From Qipengyuania_C sp046254955 (GTDB lineage Bacteria; Pseudomonadota; Alphaproteobacteria; Sphingomonadales; Sphingomonadaceae): a DNA stretch of 64,000 nt. Positions 1 through 8,306 of the stretch are shown here, piece by piece. The DNA is taken from positions 62,001-126,000 of the forward strand of contig NZ_JBJXRG010000003.1 of NCBI RefSeq assembly GCF_046254955.1, given 5' to 3'. Position 1 is the first letter of the stretch; each line of letters opens with the position of its first letter. The position numbers were made by a program, and so were the translations under genes. Below the pieces are notes generated by a model, which saw only the letters and a program-made list of their open reading frames with translations, did no database searches and was not told the DNA's origin.

Positions 1-531
1 GATGCCGTAGCCCAGCCCGGCAGTGTGGGTGAGCAACTGGCGGATCGTGATCGGGCGCTGGGCCGGCTCCAGATCTGTAATTGAGCCGTCGTAGGTTTTC
101 TGCACCTGCATCTTTGCAAACTTGGGCAGGATCTCGGCAATTGGTTGGTCGAGACCGAGCTTGCCGTCATCTATCAACATCATAGCCGCCATGCCGGTGA
201 CCGGCTTGGTCATCGAATAGATCCGGTAGAGAGAGTCGAAACCCGCATCCGCATCCTGGCCAATGGTCTGTGGCCCCCGTGCGAGCAGCAGCGGATCACG
301 CTGCCCCCACCCCAATGCCGCCACCATATTGGCCAGTCTGCCGGCGCCGACATATTGATCGATCAGGCCTTGAACATTGGTCCAGCGGGCAGGTTGCGCA
401 TAAGCGAGGCTTGCGAATGGTCCGCCGGCGATTGCGGCGCTGGCGGCCACCGCTGCAGAGCCGCGGAAGAGCGCGCGCCGCGAGAGGGAAAAGCCGGTGT
501 CGGAGAATTGGTCGAATTCGCGAAATGCCAT
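1..531 (-). CDS. Serine hydrolase / class C beta-lactamase family protein (3' part outside window)
   Basis: The frame reads from an ATG at 531 leftward without a stop to base 1, giving the first 177 residues. Residues 16-24 (SLSRRALFRG) are a twin-arginine export motif followed by an alanine-rich stretch, so a Tat signal with cleavage near ALAYAQ (about residue 45) is likely. The SxxK nucleophile motif SMTK lies at residues 106-109, and LLTHTAGL at 167-174 is typical of the beta-lactamase/penicillin-binding-protein-like (PF00144) family. These enzymes act in the periplasm as esterases, D-aminopeptidases or beta-lactamases, and the substrate cannot be told from this part. The YxN and C-terminal triads lie outside the window. 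It is divergent from the small membrane gene at 660. Confidence 0.88.
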   Translation of the reverse strand, partial: MAFREFDQFSDTGFSLSRRALFRGSAAVAASAAIAGGPFASLAYAQPARWTNVQGLIDQYVGAGRLANMVAALGWGQRDPLLLARGPQTIGQDADAGFDSLYRIYSMTKPVTGMAAMMLIDDGKLGLDQPIAEILPKFAKMQVQKTYDGSITDLEPAQRPITIRQLLTHTAGLGYGI

Positions 532-565
532 AAATGTCGGTCCTGAAACGAAATGGGTTCGTGCT

Positions 566-594
566 CTACTGGGCAAATTGATATGAACGGTCAA
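566..594 (-). promoter_or_regulatory. Possible promoter of the serine hydrolase gene
   Basis: Reading leftward, TTGACC at 594-589 is a good -35 hexamer. It is followed after 17 bases by the weak -10 candidate CAGTAG (571-566), about 35 bases upstream of the ATG at 531. Weak -10 boxes are common in alphaproteobacteria, so this is an inference only. Confidence 0.3.
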
Positions 595-659
595 TTGCCT
601 AGCCCGCAACTATCGATCGGGGTCTTGCATTTCCAAGCTGTCCTACTCATATAAGACAC

Positions 660-881
660 ATGCTGAATATCATCGCCTATATCCTTGGCCTCATCTCGCT
701 GGTCATCGTCATTCCCGCCACAATCCCGCTGCTGGGATGGGCGAACTGGATCGCCCTGCCTTTCATCGTGCTGGGCGCGATCGTCGGGCAGATCTCGTCG
801 AAGAACGGCGGGCGGAATTTCTGCCTGATCGTGCTGGTGATTGCGGCGATCCGCCTCTCGATCGGCGGCGGAATTATCTAG
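660..881 (+). CDS. Small two-span membrane protein, uncharacterised
   Basis: A 73-residue protein with two hydrophobic segments at about residues 3-24 and 27-45, plus a third short one at 53-70. It is probably an inner-membrane protein with short loops. No catalytic motif is visible and I do not recognise a function. No Shine-Dalgarno sequence precedes the ATG. A TATAAG box at 650-655 lies only 5 bases upstream, so the mRNA may be leaderless. The stop codon shares the tetranucleotide CTAG (878-881) with the convergent mutY stop. The even hydrophobic pattern and codon use argue for a real gene. Confidence 0.65.
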   Translation: MLNIIAYILGLISLVIVIPATIPLLGWANWIALPFIVLGAIVGQISSKNGGRNFCLIVLVIAAIRLSIGGGII

Positions 882-1936
882 CTCCCCGCAAGCGCCAACC
901 GCGCGGCTTTCGCGAAAAGCGTCGGCAAGCCGGCCTGTTCGATCTCGCAGAGCGGCCACCACTGGCCCTCTCCTGACGGCTCGCTAGCCGCCACGATACG
1001 CACAACGGATAGCTCTAGTGAGACGTGGGTGAATGTGTGCCGCACAAGGCCGAGATTTTCGGTCTCGCCTGTTATGGGCGCCTCGCCACCTCCGTCGCCG
1101 CTCGCACTCCAACCGTCATCGGGAAGCGCGCGCATCCCGCCCAGCATCCCCTTGCCAGGCCGCGTCTCCAGCCACACTTCCTTGCCCGCGCTACCATGGC
1201 GCTCAATCCACCACGCCGTACCTTTGCGCAGCGGTTTGGCTTTCTTCGGTGCTTTCATCGGATAGCGTTCCGGCTCGCCTGATTGGCGAGCCTGGCAGTG
1301 CCCTGACAGCGGGCACAGCAGGCACTTGGGATTGCGCGTCGCACAAAGGGTGGATCCGAGGTCCATCTGTGCCTGTGCGAAGTCACCCGCGCGTCGTCTG
1401 GGGGTGATCTCGGCTGATCTAATGGTGATCTGTTCGCGCCCCTTCGGCAACGGAATCTCTATGGAAAACAAGCGACTAACGATCCGTTCGACATTGGCAT
1501 CGACCACAACGGCGTGTTTCCCAAACGCGATCGAGGCTACCGCGGCAGCGATATATCGGCCCACTCCCGGCAGCTTCCTGAGCTCCGCTTCTTCGCTGGG
1601 AAATCCTCCCAATTCAATCACTTGGCGGGCGCAAGCATGAAGATTTCGAGCGCGCGAGTAGTACCCAAGCCCGGCCCATTCAGCCATTACATCGGCCTCT
1701 TCAGCCGCAGCCAGATCTCCAACACTGGGCCAGCGCTTGAGGAACTTCTCGTAGTAGGGTTTGACCGCCGCGACCGTCGTTTGCTGCAGCATCACTTCGG
1801 AAAGCCAGACGCGGTAGGGCCAGTCCGGATCTCCGGGTAATGGCGCACCGGGCGGATTGCGCCAGGGCAGGTCGCGGGCGTGGGAATCGTACCAGCGCAG
1901 CAACGTGGATGCGATGGTCTCGGTGCTGGCAGTCAT
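878..1936 (-). CDS. mutY: A/G-specific adenine DNA glycosylase MutY
   Basis: MutY removes adenine mispaired with 8-oxoguanine in base-excision repair. The 352-residue product carries the catalytic Glu47 in SEVMLQQT, a helix-hairpin-helix at about 121-135 (KLPGVGRYIAAAV), the catalytic Asp146 in VVVDANVERI and a [4Fe-4S] motif C-X6-C-X2-C-X5-C at Cys198, 205, 208 and 214. The last about 120 residues form the NUDIX-like domain that reads 8-oxoG, including the typical HTFTHVSLEL segment. The frame stays open to 2107, but homology begins at MTAST (1936); an in-frame ATG at 1945 is the alternative. Only 14 bases separate it from the divergent DUF721 gene. All key residues are present. Confidence 0.97.
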   Translation of the reverse strand: MTASTETIASTLLRWYDSHARDLPWRNPPGAPLPGDPDWPYRVWLSEVMLQQTTVAAVKPYYEKFLKRWPSVGDLAAAEEADVMAEWAGLGYYSRARNLHACARQVIELGGFPSEEAELRKLPGVGRYIAAAVASIAFGKHAVVVDANVERIVSRLFSIEIPLPKGREQITIRSAEITPRRRAGDFAQAQMDLGSTLCATRNPKCLLCPLSGHCQARQSGEPERYPMKAPKKAKPLRKGTAWWIERHGSAGKEVWLETRPGKGMLGGMRALPDDGWSASGDGGGEAPITGETENLGLVRHTFTHVSLELSVVRIVAASEPSGEGQWWPLCEIEQAGLPTLFAKAARLALAGS

Positions 1937-1950
1937 GGCGCGCATATGGC

Positions 1951-2520
1951 ATGGCCGCACTCGCAATGGAACGGGACGATCAGAAACCGCCTGCCTCAGG
2001 CAGCAAAGCGGCAGGCCGCAAAAAATCAGGCAAGCAATACCGGCGCCCGCGCGGCGGTGTGGCCAAGCCGATCGCCGACCTGATGCCGCAGATCGGGCGT
2101 ACGGCATTCCGGCGCTTCGGCTTTGTCCAAAGTTCGGTCGTAACTCGCTGGCCCGAGATCGTCGGCGAGACGCACGCCAAGGTCTGCGTGCCCGAATCGA
2201 TCCGTTTCCCTCCGGGCGAGAAGGCCGAAGGCATCATGCAACTGGTGGTTCTGCCCGCGCACGCACCTCTGATCCAGCACATCATTCCCGAGATTTTGGA
2301 GCGGGTGAACCGCTTCTTCGGCTACAAGGCTGTTGCGCGGATCAAGATGCGGCAAGGTCAGGTTAAGCCCCCTTATGCTGAGAAGCGCGCCACCGCGGCG
2401 CCATCGCTCAAGCCCATTCCGATGGAATTGGGCGACAGCCTGCGGGACATCGGCGATCCGGAGCTGCGTACAGTGCTCGAATCGCTCGCCAGAAGTCTGT
2501 GTGGGAAGGACGAAGAATGA
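1951..2520 (+). CDS. DUF721 (DciA-like) protein
   Basis: A 189-residue basic protein with the DUF721 domain in its first two thirds, including the WPEIVGETHAKVCVPESI segment and the following LVVLPAHAPLIQHIIPEILERVN stretch (split here by family pattern). DUF721 includes DciA, the loader/partner of DnaB helicase in bacteria that lack DnaC, but alphaproteobacterial members vary and the role here is inferred. The start could be ATG 1951 (MAALAMERDD) or ATG 1966 (MERDD); neither has a clear ribosome site. The stop overlaps the next start as ATGA (2517-2520), so the two genes are translationally coupled. Confidence 0.82.
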   Translation: MAALAMERDDQKPPASGSKAAGRKKSGKQYRRPRGGVAKPIADLMPQIGRTAFRRFGFVQSSVVTRWPEIVGETHAKVCVPESIRFPPGEKAEGIMQLVVLPAHAPLIQHIIPEILERVNRFFGYKAVARIKMRQGQVKPPYAEKRATAAPSLKPIPMELGDSLRDIGDPELRTVLESLARSLCGKDEE

Positions 2521-3230
2521 CGAGAATTTCGCGCAGCGTATTGGGCGGTTTCGCAGCTGCCATTGCGCTATCAGTTACCGCACCGCTCACGGCACAGGAA
2601 AGCTCGGGTCAGGGTAGCGGGACGGTCGTCGAGGATGGCGGCGCGCATTTCGTGGGCAATCCGGATGCCGAACTCACCCTCACCGAATATGTCAGCTACA
2701 CCTGTTCGCATTGCGCACACTTCGCCGCCGATGGCGATCCCGCCCTCAAGCTGGCCTATATCCCGAGCGGCAAGCTGCGGGTGGAATACCAATCCTTCCT
2801 CCGCAATCCGGTTGATGCCGCCGCTTCGCTGCTGACTCGCTGCGGCGAACCATGGCGCTTCCCCGCCAACCATCACAAATTCATGCACAACCAGCCCGAA
2901 TGGCTGGGCAAGGCGCAAAAGGCCAGCCAGTCCCAGGTCCAGCGTTGGGGCACCGGGCCGCTTCCTGAGCGGATGCGCGCGATCGCAAGCGACCTCGATT
3001 TTTACGAGCTGATGGAAACGCTGGGATACAAGCGTACCGAAGTCGATAAGTGCCTCGCTGACGAAGCGGCAGTCCAGATGTTGGCGGACCAGACACAGGC
3101 GGCGGTAGCCATCGGTGTCCAGGGTACGCCCAGCTTTGCATTGAATGGCAGCGTGCTTGACGGCGTACACGCCTGGGCCATGCTGCAACCACATCTTGAT
3201 ACCGCGCTGAGCGAACCTACCAATCCGTAG
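2517..3230 (+). CDS. Secreted thioredoxin-fold DsbA-family protein (CSHC active site)
   Basis: A 237-residue protein with an N-terminal signal peptide (about residues 1-27, ending LTAQ) and a DsbA-type thioredoxin fold. The redox motif is C63-S-H-C66 within EYVSYTCSHCAHFA, and the cis-Pro loop is VQGTPSFALNG near residue 200. It should act in the periplasm on disulfide formation or isomerisation. The ATG at 2517 overlaps the DUF721 stop, and it is followed by a second DsbA-like gene and smc. This block order is commonly seen in sphingomonads. No DsbB partner is encoded in the window. Confidence 0.9.
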   Translation: MTRISRSVLGGFAAAIALSVTAPLTAQESSGQGSGTVVEDGGAHFVGNPDAELTLTEYVSYTCSHCAHFAADGDPALKLAYIPSGKLRVEYQSFLRNPVDAAASLLTRCGEPWRFPANHHKFMHNQPEWLGKAQKASQSQVQRWGTGPLPERMRAIASDLDFYELMETLGYKRTEVDKCLADEAAVQMLADQTQAAVAIGVQGTPSFALNGSVLDGVHAWAMLQPHLDTALSEPTNP

Positions 3231-3319
3231 TAATTCTGTTCAAAAACCTGCCGCGCGCCTTCTGTCACGCAGGGCGTTGGTCTAGCCTTTTCTCACATAA
3301 CAAAGGAATGCCTGAAAGC

Positions 3320-4075
3320 ATGATCCGTTACCGCAAGATCGCACTCGCCACCCTCGCCGCTCCGCTCGCTCTGGGCCTTGCCGCCTGCGGGGATGCAACC
3401 GATGCCGCATCCGGTGAAATCGCCGAGGGTGAAGTCGTCGCTCCGGTCGAAGCGCCCGAAGGCACACAATGGGTAGACCAGGTCGTCCGCACCGATGCGG
3501 ACGGTTACATGCTCGGCAATCCAGACGCTCCTATCAAGCTGATCGAATATGGCTCGCTGACCTGCGGCGCCTGTGCGAACTTCGCGATGACCGGTCTCGA
3601 ATCGCTCAAGACGGAGTACATCAATTCGGGGCGCGTGAGTTTCGAATTGCGCAACCAGATTCACAACGGGTTGGATCTAATCCTGTCGCGAATGGTCCGC
3701 TGCGGCGCTCCCGAGAGCTTCCACCCCCTGTCCGACCAGGTGTGGCTAAACCTGCAGCCGCTGATGCAAGGCGCGCAGAACAACCCGCAAGCGCTTGATC
3801 AGGCGATGAGCTTGCCCGAAGACCAGCGCTTCGTCGCCGCGGCTCAGGCGGCCGGTTTCTACGATTTCTTCGCCGCCCGCGGTGTCAGCGTCGACCAGGC
3901 GCAGTCCTGCCTCGCCGATTTCGCTTCGGTCGAACAGATCGCCGAGAATTCGCGCACCCAGTCCGATGAGCTGAACGTCACCGGCACGCCGACTTTCATC
4001 GTCAACGGCGTGAACGTCGGCACCCACAACTGGGCCTCGCTCGAACCGATCCTACAGCGGGCCGGCGCGCGCTAA
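3320..4075 (+). CDS. DsbA-family lipoprotein (CGAC active site)
   Basis: A 251-residue paralogue of the preceding protein. A lipoprotein signal ends in the lipobox LGLAAC with Cys23 as lipidation site, followed by an acidic linker (about 24-50). The thioredoxin fold carries C82-G-A-C85 in YGSLTCGACANFA and the cis-Pro loop VTGTPTFIVNGV. It is thus probably a membrane-anchored periplasmic thiol oxidoreductase. The ATG at 3320 fits the lipoprotein signal and has AAGGA (3303-3307) 12 bases upstream. An in-frame ATG at 3308 would lie immediately after that site, which is too close. The different dipeptide between the cysteines suggests a redox role distinct from its neighbour. Confidence 0.9.
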   Translation: MIRYRKIALATLAAPLALGLAACGDATDAASGEIAEGEVVAPVEAPEGTQWVDQVVRTDADGYMLGNPDAPIKLIEYGSLTCGACANFAMTGLESLKTEYINSGRVSFELRNQIHNGLDLILSRMVRCGAPESFHPLSDQVWLNLQPLMQGAQNNPQALDQAMSLPEDQRFVAAAQAAGFYDFFAARGVSVDQAQSCLADFASVEQIAENSRTQSDELNVTGTPTFIVNGVNVGTHNWASLEPILQRAGAR

Positions 4076-4102
4076 GGTAGCGACAGGAGGGCTGATCGAA
4101 AC

Positions 4103-7100
4103 ATGCAGATCAAGCGGCTCAAGCTCAGCGGTTTCAAGAGCTTTGTCGAGCCTGCCGAATTGCGCGTGGAGCCGGGACTAACCGGTGTTGTCGGCCCCAA
4201 TGGTTGCGGAAAATCGAACCTGCTCGAAGCGATCCGCTGGGTCATGGGCGAGAATTCGCCCAAATCGATGCGCTCGGGCGGGATGGACGATGTTATCTTC
4301 GCCGGCACCTCGCAGCGTCCGGCACGCGACTTCGCCGAAGTCGTTTTGCAGGCACAGGACGATGCCGGGGAAGAGCTTGAAGTTACCCGCCGGATCGAAC
4401 GCGGCGCGGGCAGCGCCTACCGTGTGAACGGACGCGATGTCCGCGCGAAAGATGTCGCGCTGACCTTTGCCGATGCCGCCACCGGTGCACATAGCCCTGC
4501 GCTGGTGAGCCAGGGAAAGATCGCGCAGGTCATCTCGGCCAAACCGACCGAGCGCCGCCAGATGCTGGAAGAGGCAGCCGGTATCGCCGGCCTGCACGTT
4601 CGCCGCCGCGATGCAGAGAGCAAACTGCGCTCGACCGAAAAGAACCTTGAACGGCTCGAAGACCTCATGGCTGGCCTTGATAGCCAGATGGCATCGCTCA
4701 AACGGCAAGCCAGGCAGGCCGAGCGCTATACCAAGCTTTCCGAGCAAATTCGCATTGCCGAAGCGCGTCTGCTGTTTGCTCGCTGGCGGGATGCGGCCGA
4801 AGCGGCGGAGAAAGCGCGCGAAGAAGCTGTAGCGGCTGACACGCGCGTTGAAGAATCCAAGAAAGCTGCTGCCGAGGCGCAGAAGATCCAGCGCGAACTG
4901 GCCGAAAAGCTGGCCGCGGCTCGCGATGAGATGGCCGACCGGCGTGATGATGCCAGCGCGCATGGTCACCGCATGGCAGCACTCACCAGCCAGCTCGAAG
5001 CGTCAGAAGAGCGGGTTGCCGATCTCGACCGGCAGAAGGAACGCTTGCTGGCCGACTGCGGTGAAGCCGACCGGCTCACGCAGGAAGCCGCGAAACGCCT
5101 GGCGGATCTCGACAAGGCCATGGCAGCCGGCGTTGCCGCACTCGAAGAGGATGAGGCCAAGCGCCCTGCCCTCCAGAAGGCTGTCGAGGAGGCCGAGCGC
5201 GCCGGACGTGCAGCGGAATTGGGGCTGGCCAAGGCGACTGCCGATCACGCCGGTGTCGAGGCCGAATGGCGCGTTGCCGAGAGCGAGCTTGCGCAGTCGC
5301 AGACGCGGCTGGCTCGTATCGATGGGGAGTTGGCGCGCATCTCGAGCCAGCGCGAAGCGCTCGGCGAAACCGGCGATCCGGAGCAGGCGGTCGGGCAAGC
5401 CCAAGAAGCAGCGGATGCTGCGGGCAAGCTTTTAGCAGAGAAGCGCGGCTCGCTTGATGCGCTCCAGCAGCGCAAGCAACAATTGCAGTCTGAACGCGAC
5501 GAATCCGCCAGCGAGCTGGCTTCCGCGAGAGCGGAACTCGCCGGGATCGAACACGAACATGCAGCGCTGGCCCGCGACAAGGCAGCGCGCGAAAAGCAAT
5601 CAGCAGGCAAGCTGCCCCGCGCGCTCGACAAGCTCGGCGCCGAGAAAGGCTATGAACGCGCGCTTGCCGCAGTTCTGGGCCGCGACGGCAAGGCTCTGCT
5701 GGGGTCACCCGCAAGCGGAGCGGAAGGGCGCTATTGGACCGGGCGCGATGCCCCTACAAGAGTTGCCGATAGCCTTGCCGACCACGTCAGCACCTGCCCC
5801 GATGAATTGAAGGCGCGCCTTGCGCTGGTCCACGTTGTCGAAAGTGACGACGGGCGGCAGCTCAATCCGGGCGAATGGCTCGTCACGCGCGATGGCGCAC
5901 TACGCCGCTGGGACGGCTTCGTCGCGCGCGGCGAAGGCAGTGCTGAAGCAGCCCGCCTTGAAGCCGAGAACCGATTTGCCGATCTTGATGCCCAGCTTCC
6001 CGCGCTGCGCGAAGCTGCCTCGTCGGCACAGGGCAAGCACGATAACGCCCAAGCCGACCTCTCGACCGTGCAGCGGGAATTGATCGCAGCCGACCGTGAG
6101 ATTGCCGCTGCTTCCGACGAGGAACGGCAGGCGCTCCGCGCGCTCGACCAGGCCGAATCGGCGCGCGAGCGGATCACCGGCCGACTATCGGAACTGGCGC
6201 GCACCGAAGAAGAGGTGATCCAGCAGCGCGATGCCGCGCAAAAGGATCTCGAGACAGCCAAAGCAAGGCGCGCCGAATTGCCCGATCCCGAAAGCGGGCG
6301 CGCAAAAGTCGAAGCCGAGCAGGCCAAAAACGAAGCGGCGAAATCCGCAGTGCAGTCAGCCCTAGCCCACCTGGCTTCCCATGATCAGGGCCTCGCGGTG
6401 CTACGCGAGCGCAGTGCTGCTCAGCGTTCCGAAAAGGCTAGCTGGGAGGCACGTTCGGGCGAAGCGGCTTCACGTCTATCTGATATGGCGCAGCGGCTCG
6501 AGCACATCGAAGAAGAGCGAGCGGTCGTGGCAGCGAAGCCCGAAGGCTTGATCAGGGAAATCGAGCAAGGCGATGCCGCACGTGCGCGATTGGGCGAAGA
6601 GCTGGCTGCCGCGGAAGCTGTAGTTGCCAGGGCGCAGGAAGAAGCCCAGGCCGCCGATGATGCCTTCGCCGCGGCCAACGAGGCGCTCGCAACCGCGCGG
6701 GAATCGCGTGGCGGTCTCGCGGCGCGGGCAGAAAACGAAGAAAACCGCCGCAGCGAGATGGCGCGAATTTCGGGCGAACGCTTCCAGTGCCCGCCGCCTA
6801 TGCTGGCGACCAATTTCGAATTCGATCCCGAAGACGTCAAGAATGCGGGCATCGAGTCGGAAGAAATGGAGCGACTTAGCACCGCGCGTGAGCGGATCGG
6901 CCCGGTCAATCTTGTCGCCGCTGAAGAGCTGGCGCGGATCGAGGAAGAGCATGGCGCAAGCTCGGCGGAGCAGGCTGAACTGGTCGAAGCAGTCAATCGT
7001 CTGCGCGGATCGATCGGCAACCTCAATCGCGAGGGGCGCGAACGTCTGCGCGAAGCATTCGAACAAGTTGATGGACACTTCCAGCAGCTCTTCACCCGCC

Positions 7101-7525
7101 TCTTTGAAGGCGGCCAGGCGCATCTTGCATTAATCGATTCGGACGATCCGCTTGAAGCGGGATTGGAGATCTATGCGCAGCCGCCCGGCAAGCGTCTCCA
7201 GTCGCTCACCCTGCTATCGGGGGGAGAGCAGGCGCTTACTGCCATCGCGCTGATTTTCGCATTATTCCTGACCAATCCGGCGCCGATCTGTGTGCTCGAC
7301 GAAGTCGACGCGCCGCTCGATGACGCCAATATCGATCGCTTTTGCGACCTGCTCGATGCGATGGTCCGCGAAACCAATACGCGTTACCTGATCGTCACCC
7401 ACAACGCGGTGACGATGAGCCGGATGCACCGCCTTTTCGGAGTAACGATGATCGAAAAGGGTATCAGCCGCTTGGTCAGCGTGGACCTGGGACAGGCAGA
7501 AGAACTGCTCGAAGCGGCGGAATAG
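4103..7525 (+). CDS. smc: Chromosome segregation protein SMC
   Basis: SMC is the ATPase of the bacterial condensin (SMC-ScpA-ScpB) that organises and segregates the chromosome. At 1140 residues the length is normal. Walker A is GPNGCGKSN at 31-39, the ABC signature LSGGEQ at 1038-1043 and Walker B ICVLDEVDAP with Asp1066/Glu1067; the D-loop follows. Two long Ala/Glu/Arg-rich coiled-coil arms (about 165-490 and 650-900) flank a globular hinge around residues 500-640. The ATG has AGGAGG 14 to 19 bases upstream (4085-4090). The gene ends 3 bases before the convergent merR stop with no terminator visible between them. Confidence 0.97.
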   Translation: MQIKRLKLSGFKSFVEPAELRVEPGLTGVVGPNGCGKSNLLEAIRWVMGENSPKSMRSGGMDDVIFAGTSQRPARDFAEVVLQAQDDAGEELEVTRRIERGAGSAYRVNGRDVRAKDVALTFADAATGAHSPALVSQGKIAQVISAKPTERRQMLEEAAGIAGLHVRRRDAESKLRSTEKNLERLEDLMAGLDSQMASLKRQARQAERYTKLSEQIRIAEARLLFARWRDAAEAAEKAREEAVAADTRVEESKKAAAEAQKIQRELAEKLAAARDEMADRRDDASAHGHRMAALTSQLEASEERVADLDRQKERLLADCGEADRLTQEAAKRLADLDKAMAAGVAALEEDEAKRPALQKAVEEAERAGRAAELGLAKATADHAGVEAEWRVAESELAQSQTRLARIDGELARISSQREALGETGDPEQAVGQAQEAADAAGKLLAEKRGSLDALQQRKQQLQSERDESASELASARAELAGIEHEHAALARDKAAREKQSAGKLPRALDKLGAEKGYERALAAVLGRDGKALLGSPASGAEGRYWTGRDAPTRVADSLADHVSTCPDELKARLALVHVVESDDGRQLNPGEWLVTRDGALRRWDGFVARGEGSAEAARLEAENRFADLDAQLPALREAASSAQGKHDNAQADLSTVQRELIAADREIAAASDEERQALRALDQAESARERITGRLSELARTEEEVIQQRDAAQKDLETAKARRAELPDPESGRAKVEAEQAKNEAAKSAVQSALAHLASHDQGLAVLRERSAAQRSEKASWEARSGEAASRLSDMAQRLEHIEEERAVVAAKPEGLIREIEQGDAARARLGEELAAAEAVVARAQEEAQAADDAFAAANEALATARESRGGLAARAENEENRRSEMARISGERFQCPPPMLATNFEFDPEDVKNAGIESEEMERLSTARERIGPVNLVAAEELARIEEEHGASSAEQAELVEAVNRLRGSIGNLNREGRERLREAFEQVDGHFQQLFTRLFEGGQAHLALIDSDDPLEAGLEIYAQPPGKRLQSLTLLSGGEQALTAIALIFALFLTNPAPICVLDEVDAPLDDANIDRFCDLLDAMVRETNTRYLIVTHNAVTMSRMHRLFGVTMIEKGISRLVSVDLGQAEELLEAAE

Positions 7526-7528
7526 GAC

Positions 7529-7891
7529 CTAAGCGTCGAGCACGGCGGCCATGCGGCTGCGCAAGGCCTTCAGCTCCGCAATGATCGACGGGTCTATCGA
7601 AATTCCAGTCGTCTCCACCGGCTCTTCCGCAGGCGCGTCCGAGCGCAGCGCAGCCTTCGCACCCTTGAGCGTGTAGCCTTCACGGTTCACCAGTCGGTCG
7701 ATCTTCTCGACCAGCGCAATATCGTCTGCGCGGTAATAGCGCCGACCGCCGCTGCGCTTGAGCGGGTTCAATGACGGAAACTGCTGCTCCCAGTATCGCA
7801 GCACATGGGTGCGGATGCCGAGCGCCTTGCTCACCTCTCCGATGGTCCGGAGAGCTGTTTCATCCTTACCATCGTCGAACAAGGCACTCAT
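7529..7891 (-). CDS. MerR-family transcriptional regulator
   Basis: A 120-residue DNA-binding protein. The MerR winged helix-turn-helix lies at about residues 15-55 (TIGEVSKALGIRTHVLRYWEQQFPSL, split pattern, with the LRYWE signature) and continues with the wing RSGGRRYYRADDI. No cysteine pair for metal binding is present in the short C-terminal helix, so it is not an evident metal sensor. It is the last gene of rpmF-plsX-fabH-ihfA-merR, 15 bases after ihfA. This place after ihfA is conserved in alphaproteobacteria, suggesting a housekeeping rather than acquired role; targets are unknown. Confidence 0.92.
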   Translation of the reverse strand: MSALFDDGKDETALRTIGEVSKALGIRTHVLRYWEQQFPSLNPLKRSGGRRYYRADDIALVEKIDRLVNREGYTLKGAKAALRSDAPAEEPVETTGISIDPSIIAELKALRSRMAAVLDA

Positions 7892-7906
7892 TTCTTCAGC
7901 CTTCCA

Positions 7907-8206
7907 TTACCCGTTGGCGATTTTTTCCTTGAGCAACTGACTTGCCCGAAATGTCATCACACGGCGCGGCGTGATCGGCACTTCCACCCCGGTCTTGGGA
8001 TTGCGGCCAATGCGCTCTTTCTTGTCCCGCAGGACAAAGCTGCCGAATCCCGAAATCTTGACATTCTCGCCATTCTTCATGGCTTCGCACATATGCGCCA
8101 GGATCGCCTCGATGGCATCGAGCGATTCCGCCCGCGATAATCCCATCTTGCGATTGATAGCCTCGGCCAGATCGGCCCGGGTAAGTGTTCCAACGGAGCG
8201 CATCAT
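7907..8206 (-). CDS. ihfA: Integration host factor subunit alpha
   Basis: A 99-residue HU/IHF-family protein that pairs with IHF-beta to bend DNA at specific sites. It has the conserved GSFxLRxKxxRxGRNPKTG beta-arm region (residues 55-73, with the intercalating proline at position 70) and the TPRRVMTFRAS motif (79-89), typical of IhfA. The start at 8206 (MMRSVGTL) has GAGGGAG about 9 bases upstream; the frame itself stays open to 8224. It follows fabH, whose stop is at 8307, after a 100-base gap, so it may also have its own promoter. Confidence 0.95.
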   Translation of the reverse strand: MMRSVGTLTRADLAEAINRKMGLSRAESLDAIEAILAHMCEAMKNGENVKISGFGSFVLRDKKERIGRNPKTGVEVPITPRRVMTFRASQLLKEKIANG

Positions 8207-8306
8207 TGTCGCCCTCTCCCTCAATGGTGCGACCCTAGCGAAGTGGTTGTCCTATATAGGATAATTCTTTGCAGAGCAACATTTGTTAAGGAGTTTTCCC
8301 GCAGCG

